Positions 15,538 to 25,297 of a stretch of DNA of 52,103 nucleotides are shown in pieces. The stretch lies in contig ABYL01000041.1 in assembly GCA_000173575.1 (NCBI GenBank), positions 1 to 52,103 on the forward strand, in the 5' to 3' direction. This DNA is from Burkholderia sp. H160 (GTDB lineage: Bacteria; Pseudomonadota; Gammaproteobacteria; Burkholderiales; Burkholderiaceae). Both the position numbers and the translations under genes were made by a program. Positions within the stretch are counted from its first letter, which is position 1. Every line of letters begins with the position of its first letter. Below the pieces are notes generated by a model. The model was not told where the DNA came from. It saw only the letters and a program-made list of their open reading frames with translations, and did not search any database.

Positions 15538-16747
15538 GGTCAGAACGAGCCAACTTCCTGCCGTGGACCGAACCGTTCACTTTGAGCAGATCAGCCAGTT
15601 CGCAGAAAAAGTCACCATTTTCACTAATGAGCTGCGTGACACGATTCTGGCTCCCCGTCCTCGAAAAACGGCTCCCGTTTTCAAGACTGGCGAGATTGCC
15701 GAGATGTGCAACATCTCCCACTCGCAGGTTCAGTATCTCGCGACAAAAGGCGATGGAGAACTGCCTTCAGGCACTGCGGCCGGTACGGGCCGAACCCGGA
15801 CCTTCACGTTGGAAGAAGCGCGGATCTGGGTGCAGAAGATTTCCGACATCTATCAGACTCCGCTTGTCACGCGCCTGAAGGAGCCGGACGGCAAGATCAT
15901 TATCACCGCTCAACTCAAAGGCGGATCTGCCAAGACCACGACGACGATGTGCCTCGCCCAAGGGTTGTCGCTGCGGGGCCGCAAAGTGTTGGTGGTCGAT
16001 CTCGATCCGCAGGCCTCGCTTTCCGAACTGTGCGGACTGTACGCGGAAAAAGACGTCACTCCGGAAGATACGGTGTTGCCGTACGTTTATGACCAGGACA
16101 TCGAAGGTGGTCTGGAGGGACGTGTCCAGTCAACGTACTGGGATGGCATCGACGTGATCCCCGCGCACACGGAACTGATCGGCGCCGAGTTCCATCTGCC
16201 AGCGATGCAAAAGATCCGGCCGGGTTTCCGTTTTTGGACCGTGCTTCGTCAAGGGCTTGAGCCGCTGCGCAAGAAGTACGACTACATTCTGATGGATACG
16301 TCGCCGTCGCTGTCGTATCTCAATCTGAACGCGCTGATGGCCGCCGATTCGATGGTGATGCCGATGGTGCCGGAAAACCTGGACTTCATCAGCTCGTTGT
16401 CTTTTTGGCGACTCTTTTCGGACGTGTCCAAGAGCTTCATCAAATTCGAGAAGGACAAGAAGTACGACTTCGTGTCGCTCGTGTTGTCGCGGGTCGATTA
16501 CGGGAGGAACTCGTCAGCGCCGATCGTGCGCGCGTGGGCGCAAAGCGCGTACGAAAACTGGCTGCATTCGATCGAGGTACCGGCGAGTTCGGTGATGAGC
16601 ACTGGGGCGTTGGCGTTCTCGACGGTCTTCGACATTAGCAGCAACCACAGCGCGGCTAAGTCGCTGCAACGCGTGCGGCAGCCTCTCGTCGACTATTGTC
16701 GCTGGATCGACGAGATCTATTCGGAAAAATGGAGGAACGCGCAATGA
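15536..16747 (+). CDS. parA: Partition ATPase ParA
   Basis: 403 residues, the larger type Ia ParA with an N-terminal DNA-binding domain. Residues about 48-100 hold a helix-turn-helix (KTGEIAEMCNISHSQVQYLA), followed by the deviant Walker A KGGSAKTTT (128-136, with signature Lys128) and VDLDPQAS (155-161). Type Ia ParAs both segregate replicons by nucleoid-bound ATP gradients and repress their own promoter through the HTH. parB overlaps the stop (ATGA). The replicon therefore has its own segregation system distinct from the main chromosome. Confidence 0.95.
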   Translation: MVRTSQLPAVDRTVHFEQISQFAEKVTIFTNELRDTILAPRPRKTAPVFKTGEIAEMCNISHSQVQYLATKGDGELPSGTAAGTGRTRTFTLEEARIWVQKISDIYQTPLVTRLKEPDGKIIITAQLKGGSAKTTTTMCLAQGLSLRGRKVLVVDLDPQASLSELCGLYAEKDVTPEDTVLPYVYDQDIEGGLEGRVQSTYWDGIDVIPAHTELIGAEFHLPAMQKIRPGFRFWTVLRQGLEPLRKKYDYILMDTSPSLSYLNLNALMAADSMVMPMVPENLDFISSLSFWRLFSDVSKSFIKFEKDKKYDFVSLVLSRVDYGRNSSAPIVRAWAQSAYENWLHSIEVPASSVMSTGALAFSTVFDISSNHSAAKSLQRVRQPLVDYCRWIDEIYSEKWRNAQ

Positions 16748-17718
16748 GCAATATGCGAGAACAGTTGCTGGCCAAGACGTCCGGTATTCGCAAAACCTCG
16801 TCGATCAACGAGGACGAGGTGAAGCGCAGCAACCGTACACAAACGGCGCCTGGCCTGGCTGGTGCGCTGGCCGTTGCGCAACTTCGCGTGCAGGAATTGG
16901 AGTCGACCGGCGTCGCGTCGCAACTGTCGGTCGCCGGTATTTTGCCGAATCCCTGGCAACCGCGCCGCGTGTTCAACGAAGCGAAGCTGGCAGAGCTCGC
17001 CGAGTCGATTCGCGAAGTTGGCCTGATGCAGCCGATCGTGGTTCGCCGTGTAGCGGACGACTATCAGATCGTCGCCGGCGAACGGCGCTGGCGTGCGCAC
17101 AAGATGTTGGATCTCGACACGATCAAGGCGGTGGTCGCGGATTGCTCCGATTCGGACATGGCTGTTCTGGCGATGGTCGAAAACATCAGCCGCGATGACC
17201 TTGCTGACTATGAGATCGGTGTTGCGATCCGTCGATCGGAAACAGAATTCCCGAATCGCAAGCGGCTGGCGGAAGCGATGGGATTGTCGCGCGCGGGGCT
17301 GTACCAGTTCCTCTCGTTCGATAATCTGCCGGACTTCATCAAGAAGGATCTCGATATCCAGCCGCGACTACTGGGCGGAACCGCGGCGCAAGCAATTGCG
17401 GCGGTGATCAAGAAGCATGGCGAGGATGGCGTTAAGGCGGCTCGAGAGATTTGGCCGCTGTTGGTCAGAGGCGAAATGGATCAGGGCAAGGTTGCTGCAG
17501 CGATTGCAGCTCTGGCGACGCGGCAGACGACGTCGACTGGTACCAGCGGGCGCAGCATCGAGAAGTTTTTTGCAGGACGGGAGCACGCTGGGAGCATCAC
17601 GAAGGACATCAGTAACTTCACGATCAAAATCAAAACCGGGGTGATTACCGAGGCGCAAGAAATTCAGATACGACAGTTGATTGGCCAGATGTTCCAGTCG
17701 CAGCCGAAGACGAACTGA
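16744..17718 (+). CDS. parB: Partition protein ParB (CTPase clamp)
   Basis: 324 residues. The ParB/Spo0J core begins with NPWQPRRVFNEAKLAELAESI (69-88) and has the CTP-binding motif GERRWRA (112-118) and ENISRDDL; the DNA-reading helix-turn-helix is near 172-190 (RKRLAEAMGLSRAGLYQF). ParB loads at parS, slides as a CTP-dependent clamp and activates ParA. The first 60 residues include the ParA-contacting N-terminal tail. GGAGG precedes the ATG, which overlaps the parA stop. Its probable targets are the palindromes at 17797 and 17834. Confidence 0.95.
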   Translation: MSNMREQLLAKTSGIRKTSSINEDEVKRSNRTQTAPGLAGALAVAQLRVQELESTGVASQLSVAGILPNPWQPRRVFNEAKLAELAESIREVGLMQPIVVRRVADDYQIVAGERRWRAHKMLDLDTIKAVVADCSDSDMAVLAMVENISRDDLADYEIGVAIRRSETEFPNRKRLAEAMGLSRAGLYQFLSFDNLPDFIKKDLDIQPRLLGGTAAQAIAAVIKKHGEDGVKAAREIWPLLVRGEMDQGKVAAAIAALATRQTTSTGTSGRSIEKFFAGREHAGSITKDISNFTIKIKTGVITEAQEIQIRQLIGQMFQSQPKTN

Positions 17719-17743
17719 TTGGTGGTTGGTTTGTAGTGAAGAG

Positions 17744-17767
17744 AAGCCCGCTTAATGCGGGCTTTTT
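17744..17767 (+). terminator. Rho-independent terminator of parAB
   Basis: AAGCCCGC (17744-17751) pairs with GCGGGCTT (17757-17764) around a 5-nt loop, followed by a T-run, 26 bp after the parB stop. Canonical intrinsic terminator. Confidence 0.92.
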
Positions 17768-17796
17768 TGTTGGGCAGCGAGGTTTGGCGGCGGGAA

Positions 17797-17819
17797 GAGT
17801 GTCTAGAGTCTAGACACTC
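17797..17819. repeat. Candidate parS site 1 (23-bp palindrome)
   Basis: Arms GAGTGTCTAGA and TCTAGACACTC are perfect reverse complements around a single central G (17808). It lies 29 bp past the parAB terminator and is paired with an identical palindrome (central C) at 17834. It does not match the common chromosomal parS (core TTTCACGTGAAA), as expected for a replicon with its own ParB. No T-run follows, so a terminator is unlikely. Confidence 0.7.
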
Positions 17820-17833
17820 CCTTGGCGCCATCC

Positions 17834-17856
17834 GAGTGTCTAGACTCTAGACACTC
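17834..17856. repeat. Candidate parS site 2 (23-bp palindrome)
   Basis: The same 11-bp arms around a central C (17845), i.e. the exact reverse complement of the copy at 17797; centres are 37 bp apart. A broken half copy (GAGTGTC at 17904 and TGTCTAG at 17917) follows. Two adjacent ParB loading sites directly after parB are the simplest reading. Confidence 0.7.
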
Positions 17857-17859
17857 TCC

Positions 17860-19688
17860 CGCCTGGTGTGGCCACTGGTGCAAGACTGCCGCACCGGTGC
17901 GAACGAGTGTCCCGCGTGTCTAGTTCGGTGTATGGGGGATTCGATCAGTGGGGAGTTAGTGGAGCGCACACGCACCGGTCGGCAGTGGGCGAACCTATCG
18001 GCACGGGCGAAGCGAACATTTGCTTGGAATTGCTTAGGAGGCTCTTCGCGGGAATTTGCTGTTCCAATGACGGGATAGCAAGGCGCGCGCGGCCTACTGG
18101 GCATTGAGCGAAATCTGTATCAAGCAGGCCGCCACGGGCATTCGCTGCCCTTCCTATCGGCCTCTCCTCAAGACCGGAACTCCAGGGATTGGCCGGTACA
18201 CCAGTCAAATTGCGATTCATGCGATGGGCGTGATTTTCCTTAAAGCGCCCCGTCGACGATGGCATCGTCCGCGCAGCAAGTCTCACTCAAATCGTCTAAA
18301 GCTTCGCACGGTTGCGCCATCGTTCACTAGTTCACGAGGGGACCGATGCGCGCAGGGCCCTCCCGACTGCGTATCCATCGCAAAGTCGGCGGTCTCTTTT
18401 GCGAGGGAATCCGTTCAGTTCGATTAGCGATGAGATCCGGAACGACGGTCGACCAGAGGGACTTTTCTGGGTAGCGCTGTGACTCTGGATTGCGCCTTGC
18501 GACCAGACGAGATGCGCCAGCTTGCGGTCGATAACGCACTGGCGAGCGGTGGTGATGATTGTCTGTAGCGTTCAAGGTTGCTGACCTGTGCATCGGGATC
18601 GCCCAGCAATCGAAGCAGGCTAAATTTTTCGCGCACAGTGTGCGACCTAGATTTCGATTGGCACCAGCTTGATGGGAGGCGAACCTAGTCGCAGCTCCAT
18701 TGCCTCGACCAACGACCACAATGTCAATCGCAGACACGCCTCGGATACAGAGCGTTCGTCGCCATTACAGTGAACTCAGTAAGGCGAGTGCGTCACTGCG
18801 CACGAAGGCCGTGGTCGGCCTTACCCGACTCGCCAAATCTCCCGCATTGCCCCCCGACAGCTCAAGATTGAGTTGCCAGCGGCAAGCATGCCTGAACCAT
18901 TGCATTCGAACTCTGCATCGCGATCCTGCCAGTCACCAGCTTCCCCGCGTTTGAATAATGAGTGCAGAGCCCAATAGCAATAAAAAGCCGCAGGGTATAA
19001 CACCTTTGATCCCCGTGCGATCTCGTATGCCGCGCTAACCGCATGGACCTGTGCGGCACCTCTCTGCAAGCGATCATGACTAGTGCTCTCCTCGCGTCGG
19101 CACAAAATCCGCCATGCGGTGGGCGACAGAAAAGGAGAGAGCGAACTCACGATAAGCGCGGGCATTAGACGTGATCACTCGAGTCGCCATGCCACGATGA
19201 TAAGGGAGCCGCTTGCGAATCACCGACCCGAACCTCAAGCGACTGCCAGCCACCGCTCGAGATGGCAACCTCAGCTTCAGCGGACCTGACAATAGCGCAT
19301 CAACAAGACGGCACTATATGGTGCCAGATCACATCCGCGTCGCCCACGAACTAAATATCGAAAAAGCAGCAGGTTTTAGTGAATACGAGCGCGAACGCCT
19401 GATTCTTCGGCTGATCTAGCCGGCCGACCCGCCGTGAAACATATCCAAGCGTCGTTAATACACGACAACCAATTGTTTTAAAAGACTTTTTCGACCCCAA
19501 TCTGTCTTTGTTTCACGAAAAATGATCAAATCAGTACACGATCCCACGCCTCTCCCGCCAAATGGGACAGAACACAAAAATATCTACACCGGTCTCAGTG
19601 ACCCGTAGCATTTAATACGTAATTTGTAGCAAGTAATTTTCAACTGGCACGAGTGATATTTCGAGCATTCCGGCACCTTGACTCGCCA
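17860..19688. other. Gene desert beside the partition locus
   Basis: About 1.8 kb with no ORF that has both a ribosome-binding site and a recognisable protein pattern. Short frames exist (for example 18327-18737 minus, 18821-19165 minus, 19213-19419 plus) but none resembles a family I know, and several overlap each other. The stretch 19430-19690 is clearly A/T-richer. A three-helix inverted-repeat structure lies at 18783-18834. It may hold relics of deleted genes, further partition sites or an untranslated RNA. Confidence 0.55.
18783..18834. repeat. Three-way inverted-repeat structure
   Basis: GGCGA (18783-18787) pairs with TCGCC (18830-18834), enclosing two further hairpins: GTGCG/CGCAC (18788-18792 and 18799-18803) and AAGGCC/GGCCTT (18805-18810 and 18817-18822). 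The single strand could form a cloverleaf-like junction. No gene is attached; role unknown. Confidence 0.4.
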
Positions 19689-21701
19689 TCACTTCGCCAA
19701 CCCCGCCTTCCCGCACACCTCCCCGGACTCCTCGATCTGCGCAATATCCTCATGCAAGATCCGCCGGATCTCGAGGATCGCCTGCGGCGTCTCTTGCACG
19801 CTGTGCCCCGCCACGATCACCTTCTCGGACTGTGCGCCGGCGAGATGCGCACTGCGATAAGGGACCACGCCATCATTGGAGTCTTCGAGCGGCCCGGTTT
19901 CGCGGCGCCGAGCGATGATCGAGTGGAAGCACGCCTGTGGACTGATCGGCAATTGCGATGTCGCGCGAATCAATGGATCGGTTTCGCGTAGCTGCTCGAT
20001 GCTGTTCGGCACGTGGAAGGTCTGGCCCTGCGTTTCGATGGTCGTCGCCGTCCGCATCATTTCCTCGATCTCGTTGAGCAGGGCGAGCGGCAGGCGCACG
20101 AGGTTGGCCGCCCAACGGGACAGCCGGTTGCTCGCGAACGGAGTGCCTCGATGTGGCGCCGCGATAAAGATCGCGCGCTCGACTTGAGGCATCGGTGTGA
20201 AGTTCAGCAGCCGGTTGAGCCGCTCGTCCTCGGGATCGATATCGGTGCCTTCGGGCACGTACGAGTCCTTGAACGTCGCCCAAAGCGCGTCGCCGGAACT
20301 CGACACGAGTAGTCGCGCGATCACTCCGCCCATGCTGTGACCGATCAGCACCATTCCATGTGACGCCGGCGCTGTACCGTCGGGATCGAAGTGCGCGAGC
20401 GTCTGTTGCGTGGCGCGCCGGATGCGCGCGACGTTGACCAGAATCGGCGCGTTGGTCGGGTAGTAGACCTGCCACACCTGGAAATGCCGGCGAAGCACCT
20501 CATCGCCCTGAATATCGTTCGCGACGTTGACCCATGCTTCAGGGCTGCTCGCGAGGCCGTGCAGCATCAGAATGATCCGTCGATTGGGATCGAACGGCTG
20601 CATCATGTAGATGCGCGGCGCATCGATGCCGCGCGCGCGTCCAAACAGCGTGCGCAATGATTGCCCGGCGAAACCCGAGCGCGCGAGCCAGATGCCATAG
20701 CCCGCGCTGAAGTCGGCCGAGAGCGGCACCGTCTGGCCGTGCCGCTCGACACTCTCCTCGCGATACGGATCGTAGACGGACAGCACGACATCATGCGAGG
20801 CAAGCACCTGTTCGAGCGTGCCCTGGCTGAACCAGATCAACGCGGTGACGTTCGGCGAGGGCATCTCGCTGAAATAGCTCGTCGCTGGCCTCGGCCGTCT
20901 CGCGCCCTGTGACGATGCACCGGCATCGCTCCCGGCTTGACCACCCGCATCGGCACTCTCCTCAGGCGGCGGTCCGTTCATCACAGCAACGAGTTCCGCG
21001 CCCAAACCATCGCGCCGATAAATGCTGCGTATCCCCCCGAACGACAATCGCGACGCTGGGATCACTTCGCGCGGTTCACGCACCCCCGTGGGCAGCCGGA
21101 CGTGGCTCAGGTCGAGATGGATGGCCCAGCCCGCAATTTGCTGAGTGCCCGGCTCGCCGGTGCGCGCACCGGTATCGAGCGCGCCGCGCAGAAAGAGCGC
21201 GCGGGCCAGCTCCTGCACCGCATAGTTGTAATAGTCGCGCACCTGGGTCTGACGATCTTCGAATGCGCGTTCGCCGGCAGTGCGCTCACTGAGGAATAAA
21301 AATGCATACGCGAATCGTAAGGTCCGGAGCCACAGATCGAATTGCGCGTCGCTCCATTCCGTTGCATTGACCGGCGTGTGCGTGATGGCCATCTGCAACG
21401 ACAATTCGGCGAGACTCGACAATCGCCGGTCGGTGTTGAGTCCGCCGACGGTCGAGATCTTATTGATGCAATCGAGCGGCTCGCGCTGGCACGTGTTCTC
21501 GTCGAGTGCCGCGATGTTCAGCGTGTCGCGCGTCGCGGCGCTCAGACGACCCGTGGACAGAATGTCTCCGCGGCGCATCGCGATGTATTGCTCGGGGCCT
21601 TGCGAGCTGACGGTCACCATCGCGCAGCCGGACAGAAGACTGCTGGCGAGCAGGGCGAGCGCCACGCAACGTGATATCCATGTTGCGAGCGCGCGCGTCA
21701 T
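19689..21701 (-). CDS. Lipase-like alpha/beta hydrolase lipoprotein
   Basis: 670 residues. The signal peptide ends in a lipobox (LLSGC, Cys26), so it is membrane-anchored in the envelope. The N-terminal 300 residues are a helical accessory region with a low-complexity linker (EESADAGGQAGSDAGASSQG). The C-terminal half is an alpha/beta hydrolase: MLHGLASSPEAW forms the oxyanion region, GHSMGG carries the nucleophilic Ser, and AGHSVQE near the end carries the probable catalytic His, with an Asp in DSNDGVVPYRSA. Such proteins are usually annotated as lipases or carboxylesterases; the substrate is unknown. Stand-alone transcription unit. Confidence 0.85.
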   Translation of the reverse strand: MTRALATWISRCVALALLASSLLSGCAMVTVSSQGPEQYIAMRRGDILSTGRLSAATRDTLNIAALDENTCQREPLDCINKISTVGGLNTDRRLSSLAELSLQMAITHTPVNATEWSDAQFDLWLRTLRFAYAFLFLSERTAGERAFEDRQTQVRDYYNYAVQELARALFLRGALDTGARTGEPGTQQIAGWAIHLDLSHVRLPTGVREPREVIPASRLSFGGIRSIYRRDGLGAELVAVMNGPPPEESADAGGQAGSDAGASSQGARRPRPATSYFSEMPSPNVTALIWFSQGTLEQVLASHDVVLSVYDPYREESVERHGQTVPLSADFSAGYGIWLARSGFAGQSLRTLFGRARGIDAPRIYMMQPFDPNRRIILMLHGLASSPEAWVNVANDIQGDEVLRRHFQVWQVYYPTNAPILVNVARIRRATQQTLAHFDPDGTAPASHGMVLIGHSMGGVIARLLVSSSGDALWATFKDSYVPEGTDIDPEDERLNRLLNFTPMPQVERAIFIAAPHRGTPFASNRLSRWAANLVRLPLALLNEIEEMMRTATTIETQGQTFHVPNSIEQLRETDPLIRATSQLPISPQACFHSIIARRRETGPLEDSNDGVVPYRSAHLAGAQSEKVIVAGHSVQETPQAILEIRRILHEDIAQIEESGEVCGKAGLAK

Positions 21702-22454
21702 GATGCGTCGAAGCGGTTCGAGCGATACGGATGCCGTGCTGCGCCGATGGCGGCTAGTCCGGCCAATCGCGAACCGCGCGAGATTGGATGCTTTGCGCGG
21801 ACGGCCGGACGCACCATGGTCTTCGATGGATCGCTGTCGCGACCTGCGACGTGTCCGACGGCATCAAGCGTTTCGACGCGCGTGGATTGGAGTCCAGTCG
21901 TGTGCGGTGCCGTGTCAGTCATTGTGCTGTGGACCGTTGCCTCGTGTACCCAATCGATAAGGCTCAAAGCCAGTTATTTGTCCGCCGAGTACTGTACTCC
22001 GGTTTAACAACTACGGGTGCATCATCGGCGAAACGCAATTCCTTTAAACCTATAGCACTTTTACGCACTTCGTCGTTACTAGTCGTGGAAGTCCCGGTGG
22101 ATACCAAAGCACCGATTTACTAATACGGACCCCTATGAATTCAACGAATGTCGCGTTGACGAACGGGAATTGCGCCCGCTGTTGAGAATAGGACTAAAGA
22201 TAACTTATGATGACCACCAAAGTTGACATCGCATGCGCGGTGAATGGCATCAATCTGCAGCAAGCGTACTGGCGTCAAAAGAAATAGAACATGCGGATGG
22301 CAGGCCGGGAGGCTTGCGCGAGCGGTGGTGCAGTCCGGTGCTCGTAAGACCGTTGGCTTCAGTCGGGAGGACTAACAGGAGATGCGCAACGTACGCGTGC
22401 CTGCTCCGCGTCAGTCCCTTTCTGGAAGTAACCCGCTTCTCTGAAGGGTGGACG
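21702..22454. other. Intergenic region between divergent genes
   Basis: About 750 bp separating the lipase-like lipoprotein gene (minus) from the second arcD (plus). It should carry both promoters. No RNA gene or operator is clear; several short frames lack ribosome-binding sites. The frame of arcD2 stays open back to 22233 but without family sequence. Confidence 0.5.
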
Positions 22455-23891
22455 ATGGCAACCCAGGTCGAGACGAAACTGTCGTTGCCCGCATTGACCG
22501 CGATGGTCGTCGGCTCAATGGTGGGCGCAGGAATTTTCTCGTTGCCGCGCAATTTCGCGCGTGCGACCGGACCGTTCGGCGCGGTCATTGCATGGTGCGT
22601 GGCGGGCATCGGCATGTATGCGCTGGCGCGTGTCTTTCAGGCGCTTGCGCAGCGGCGGCCCGAGCTCGATGCCGGCGTGTTCGCGTACGCGCGAGCGGGC
22701 TTCGGCGACTATGCGGGTTTTCTGTCCGCATTCGGCTACTGGATGGCCGGCTGCTTCGGCAATGTGTCGTACTGGGTATTGATCAAGTCGACGCTCGGCC
22801 ATTTCGTCCCCGCATTCGGCGAAGGCAATACGGCGACCGCGATCATCGTGTCGTCGGTGGGCATCTGGCTGTTTCATCTGGTAATGCTGCGCGGCGTGCA
22901 GCAGGCCACGATGATCAACACGATCGTCACGGTCGCGAAGGTCATCCCTATCGTGCTGTTCATCGTGATGCTGATCGCGCTGTTTCGCGCCGATATGTTC
23001 CTCGCGAATCTGTGGGAAGGCCGCGATCAGATCGGCGCGGGTCTTTTTTCGCAGGTTCGCGCGACGATGCTCGTCACCGTCTTCGTGTTCGTCGGTATCG
23101 AAGGCGCGAGCGTGTACTCGCGCTATGCGAAAAAGCGCTCGGACGTCGGCGCGGCAACGATCACGGGCTTCGTGGCCGTGCTGTGTCTGCTGGTGCTGGT
23201 GACGCTGCTGCCATACGCGAGCTTGCCGCGCGCCGACATCGCGGTGATGCGCCAGCCGTCGATGGCCGCGGTACTCGGCGCGCTGCTCGGCCCCTTCGGC
23301 GTCGTGTTCATCAGCGTCGGTCTGATCATTTCGATCTTGGGCGCGTACCTCGCGTGGTCGCTGATCTGTGCCGAGGTGCTGTTCGCCGCCGCGCGCCTCG
23401 AGACGATGCCGCGCGTCTTCGCGCGACAAAACGAGCGCAAGCTGCCGGTCGCCGCGATCTGGCTCACGAGTAGCGTCGTGCAGCTGTTCGTGATCAGCAC
23501 GTACTGGTCAAACGATGCGTTTGCGCTGATGCTCAATCTGACGAGCTCGATGGCGCTGATTCCTTATTTTCTGGTGGCCGCATACGGTATCAAGGCCGCG
23601 CGACACGATAGCGAGCGGAATGGCGGCACGTTGAGCGGCGCGTTGCGCACCGAGTATTTCGTCGCGATGTTCGCGACGTTGTACACGGCCTTTCTGCTGT
23701 TCGCGGGTGGTCTGAAGTTCCTGATGCTGTCGGCGCTGCTTTATGCCCCCGGTACGGTGCTGTACGTGGTGGCCAAACGCGAGCGCGGCCTGCGGGTGTT
23801 TTCGAAAGTCGAGTGGGTCATCTTTGCAGTCGCGACCTGCGGCGCGATTGCCGCGCTGATCGGCGTCACGACCGGCACGATTGTCATCTGA
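22455..23891 (+). CDS. Second arginine/ornithine antiporter-type permease
   Basis: 478 residues, collinear with ArcD at 5526-6947 over its entire length (for example MVVGSMVGAGIFSLPRNFA, FGYWMAGCFGNVSYWVLIK, YLAWSLICAEVLFAAAR). Same APC basic amino acid/polyamine antiporter subfamily with the helix-1 GAGIF motif. Its precise substrate may differ from ArcD. The ATG at 22455 is preceded by AAGGGTGG, and its protein start aligns with the ArcD start. A decayed third copy begins 68 bp downstream on the same strand, so the two were a tandem pair. Confidence 0.9.
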   Translation: MATQVETKLSLPALTAMVVGSMVGAGIFSLPRNFARATGPFGAVIAWCVAGIGMYALARVFQALAQRRPELDAGVFAYARAGFGDYAGFLSAFGYWMAGCFGNVSYWVLIKSTLGHFVPAFGEGNTATAIIVSSVGIWLFHLVMLRGVQQATMINTIVTVAKVIPIVLFIVMLIALFRADMFLANLWEGRDQIGAGLFSQVRATMLVTVFVFVGIEGASVYSRYAKKRSDVGAATITGFVAVLCLLVLVTLLPYASLPRADIAVMRQPSMAAVLGALLGPFGVVFISVGLIISILGAYLAWSLICAEVLFAAARLETMPRVFARQNERKLPVAAIWLTSSVVQLFVISTYWSNDAFALMLNLTSSMALIPYFLVAAYGIKAARHDSERNGGTLSGALRTEYFVAMFATLYTAFLLFAGGLKFLMLSALLYAPGTVLYVVAKRERGLRVFSKVEWVIFAVATCGAIAALIGVTTGTIVI

Positions 23892-23959
23892 GCGGTTGAT
23901 CATCGTAGTTGCACCAGCGCGACTGGATCGGAACGTGTTCGCGGGAGAGCGATCGCAGC

Positions 23960-24820
23960 ATGGACAAGCGCGTCAGACTTTCAGCGCCGGGCCTGATGGC
24001 GATGGTGATCGGCTCGATGGTCGGGGTGGGTGTCTTTTCGTTGCCGCAGGTGCTCGGCAAATATACGGGCGTGGTCGGTTCGATGATCAGCTGGACCATT
24101 ACCGGCTCCGGCATGCTGATACTCGTGCTGATTTTTCAGCAGCTCGCATGGCGTAAGCCCGAGCTCGACGTCGGCGTCTATACCTATGCACGTGCCGGCT
24201 TTGGACGCTATACGGGCTTCCTGTCGGCATTCGGCTACTGGTGCGCCAGCTGTCTCGGCAACGTGGCCTATCTCGTGCTGATCAAGTCCGCGCTCGCGAT
24301 CGTCGTCCCCGCGTTCGGCGCCGGCAATACGCTGAGCGCGATCGTCAGTTCCTCGCTGATGATCTGGCTGTTCCACTTTCTGATTCTGCGCGGCGTGAAG
24401 GGCTCGTCGATAGCGAATGCGTCGATGACGGTCGCTATTCGGAAGAAGCGTTCACGGTGGCCAAGGAGTTCACGACGTCGATGAGTCTGATGCCGTACCT
24501 GTTCGTCGCCGGTTATGGTTTGAAGCTCGTATCGAGCGGCGAATCGTATGCGGGGCAGCCGTGGTCGCGACGCATCGATTTCACACTCGCGTTGGCGGGC
24601 TGCTTCTATGCGCTATTTCTCGTGTACGCGGGGGGGCCTGCATTATCTGTTGATGTCCACCGTGCTTTATACGGCAGGGACCGCGTGGTTTTATATCGCC
24701 GAGCGTCGCAAGGGGAAGCGGCCGGTGTTTACGCTGCGCGAGCGCTGGCTGTTTATTGTGGTCCTGCTCGCCGCGCTAGTCGCGTTCGTGGATCTCATGC
24801 GCGATCATTTTGCGACTTAA
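23960..24820 (+). pseudogene. Third ArcD-type permease, internally deleted and frameshifted
   Basis: The first part (23960 to about 24433) encodes a normal ArcD N-terminus through helix 5 (MVIGSMVGVGVFSLPQ to SMTVA). At about 24433 it jumps to sequence equivalent to ArcD residue about 347 (YSEEAFTVAKEFTTSMSLMPYLF) in another frame: about 185 codons are missing. A second frameshift follows in a run of seven G at 24630-24636, after which the last 60 residues (LHYLLMSTVLYTAGTAWFYI) continue to 24820. The homopolymer shift alone could be a sequencing error, but the deletion makes the gene non-functional either way. Confidence 0.88.
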
Positions 24821-25297
24821 GGTACCGGTAAGGGCACGTCGTGAAGGTGGCTGATCAAGGCACGCTGATGTTCCTATGAGGCATATAGGAATCCGCTGAT
24901 TTCTTTCTTCCTGGTGCCGCGTACAATCTGACTATCTCCTAAGCGAGGATGTTTCCATTCCTCGCCGACGAGTGCGGCGCGTTGTGCTATCCCGCCTTCA
25001 TCGTTGATCCATTCCACGTTGCATGGGGACAAATTGCTTTGTCTCTGCCGAGGCGCGACAACCTTCTCATCGAGTTTTGATGCTCTAAAGAAAGTACTTC
25101 GAATATCTTATTTTTTGCAAAGCCGAAATGGTTAGCGCAATCGAGCAAATGCCGCAGTCTGCGGCCCGTGGCTAGACCTGCATCAGACCGGATGCGGTAC
25201 GTCGACTAGTAGCACGGAATGACATCTTACATTGGTCAGAAAGCGTACAGGTTTTTGGTGGGAAGAAAATTCTCACCGGCATGGTCAGGGAGTGTGA
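24821..25297. other. Intergenic region
   Basis: About 475 bp. TTCCTAT (24871-24877) and ATAGGAA (24885-24891) form a small hairpin after the arcD pseudogene. The rest should hold the promoter of the LuxR-type regulator; it is A/T-richer than the flanks around 25080-25140. No gene seen. Confidence 0.45.

Noticed and set aside
17797-17856. Terminator pair instead of parS
   Set aside because: No T-runs follow, a normal terminator is already present at 17744-17767, and exact mirror copies fit a protein-binding site better.
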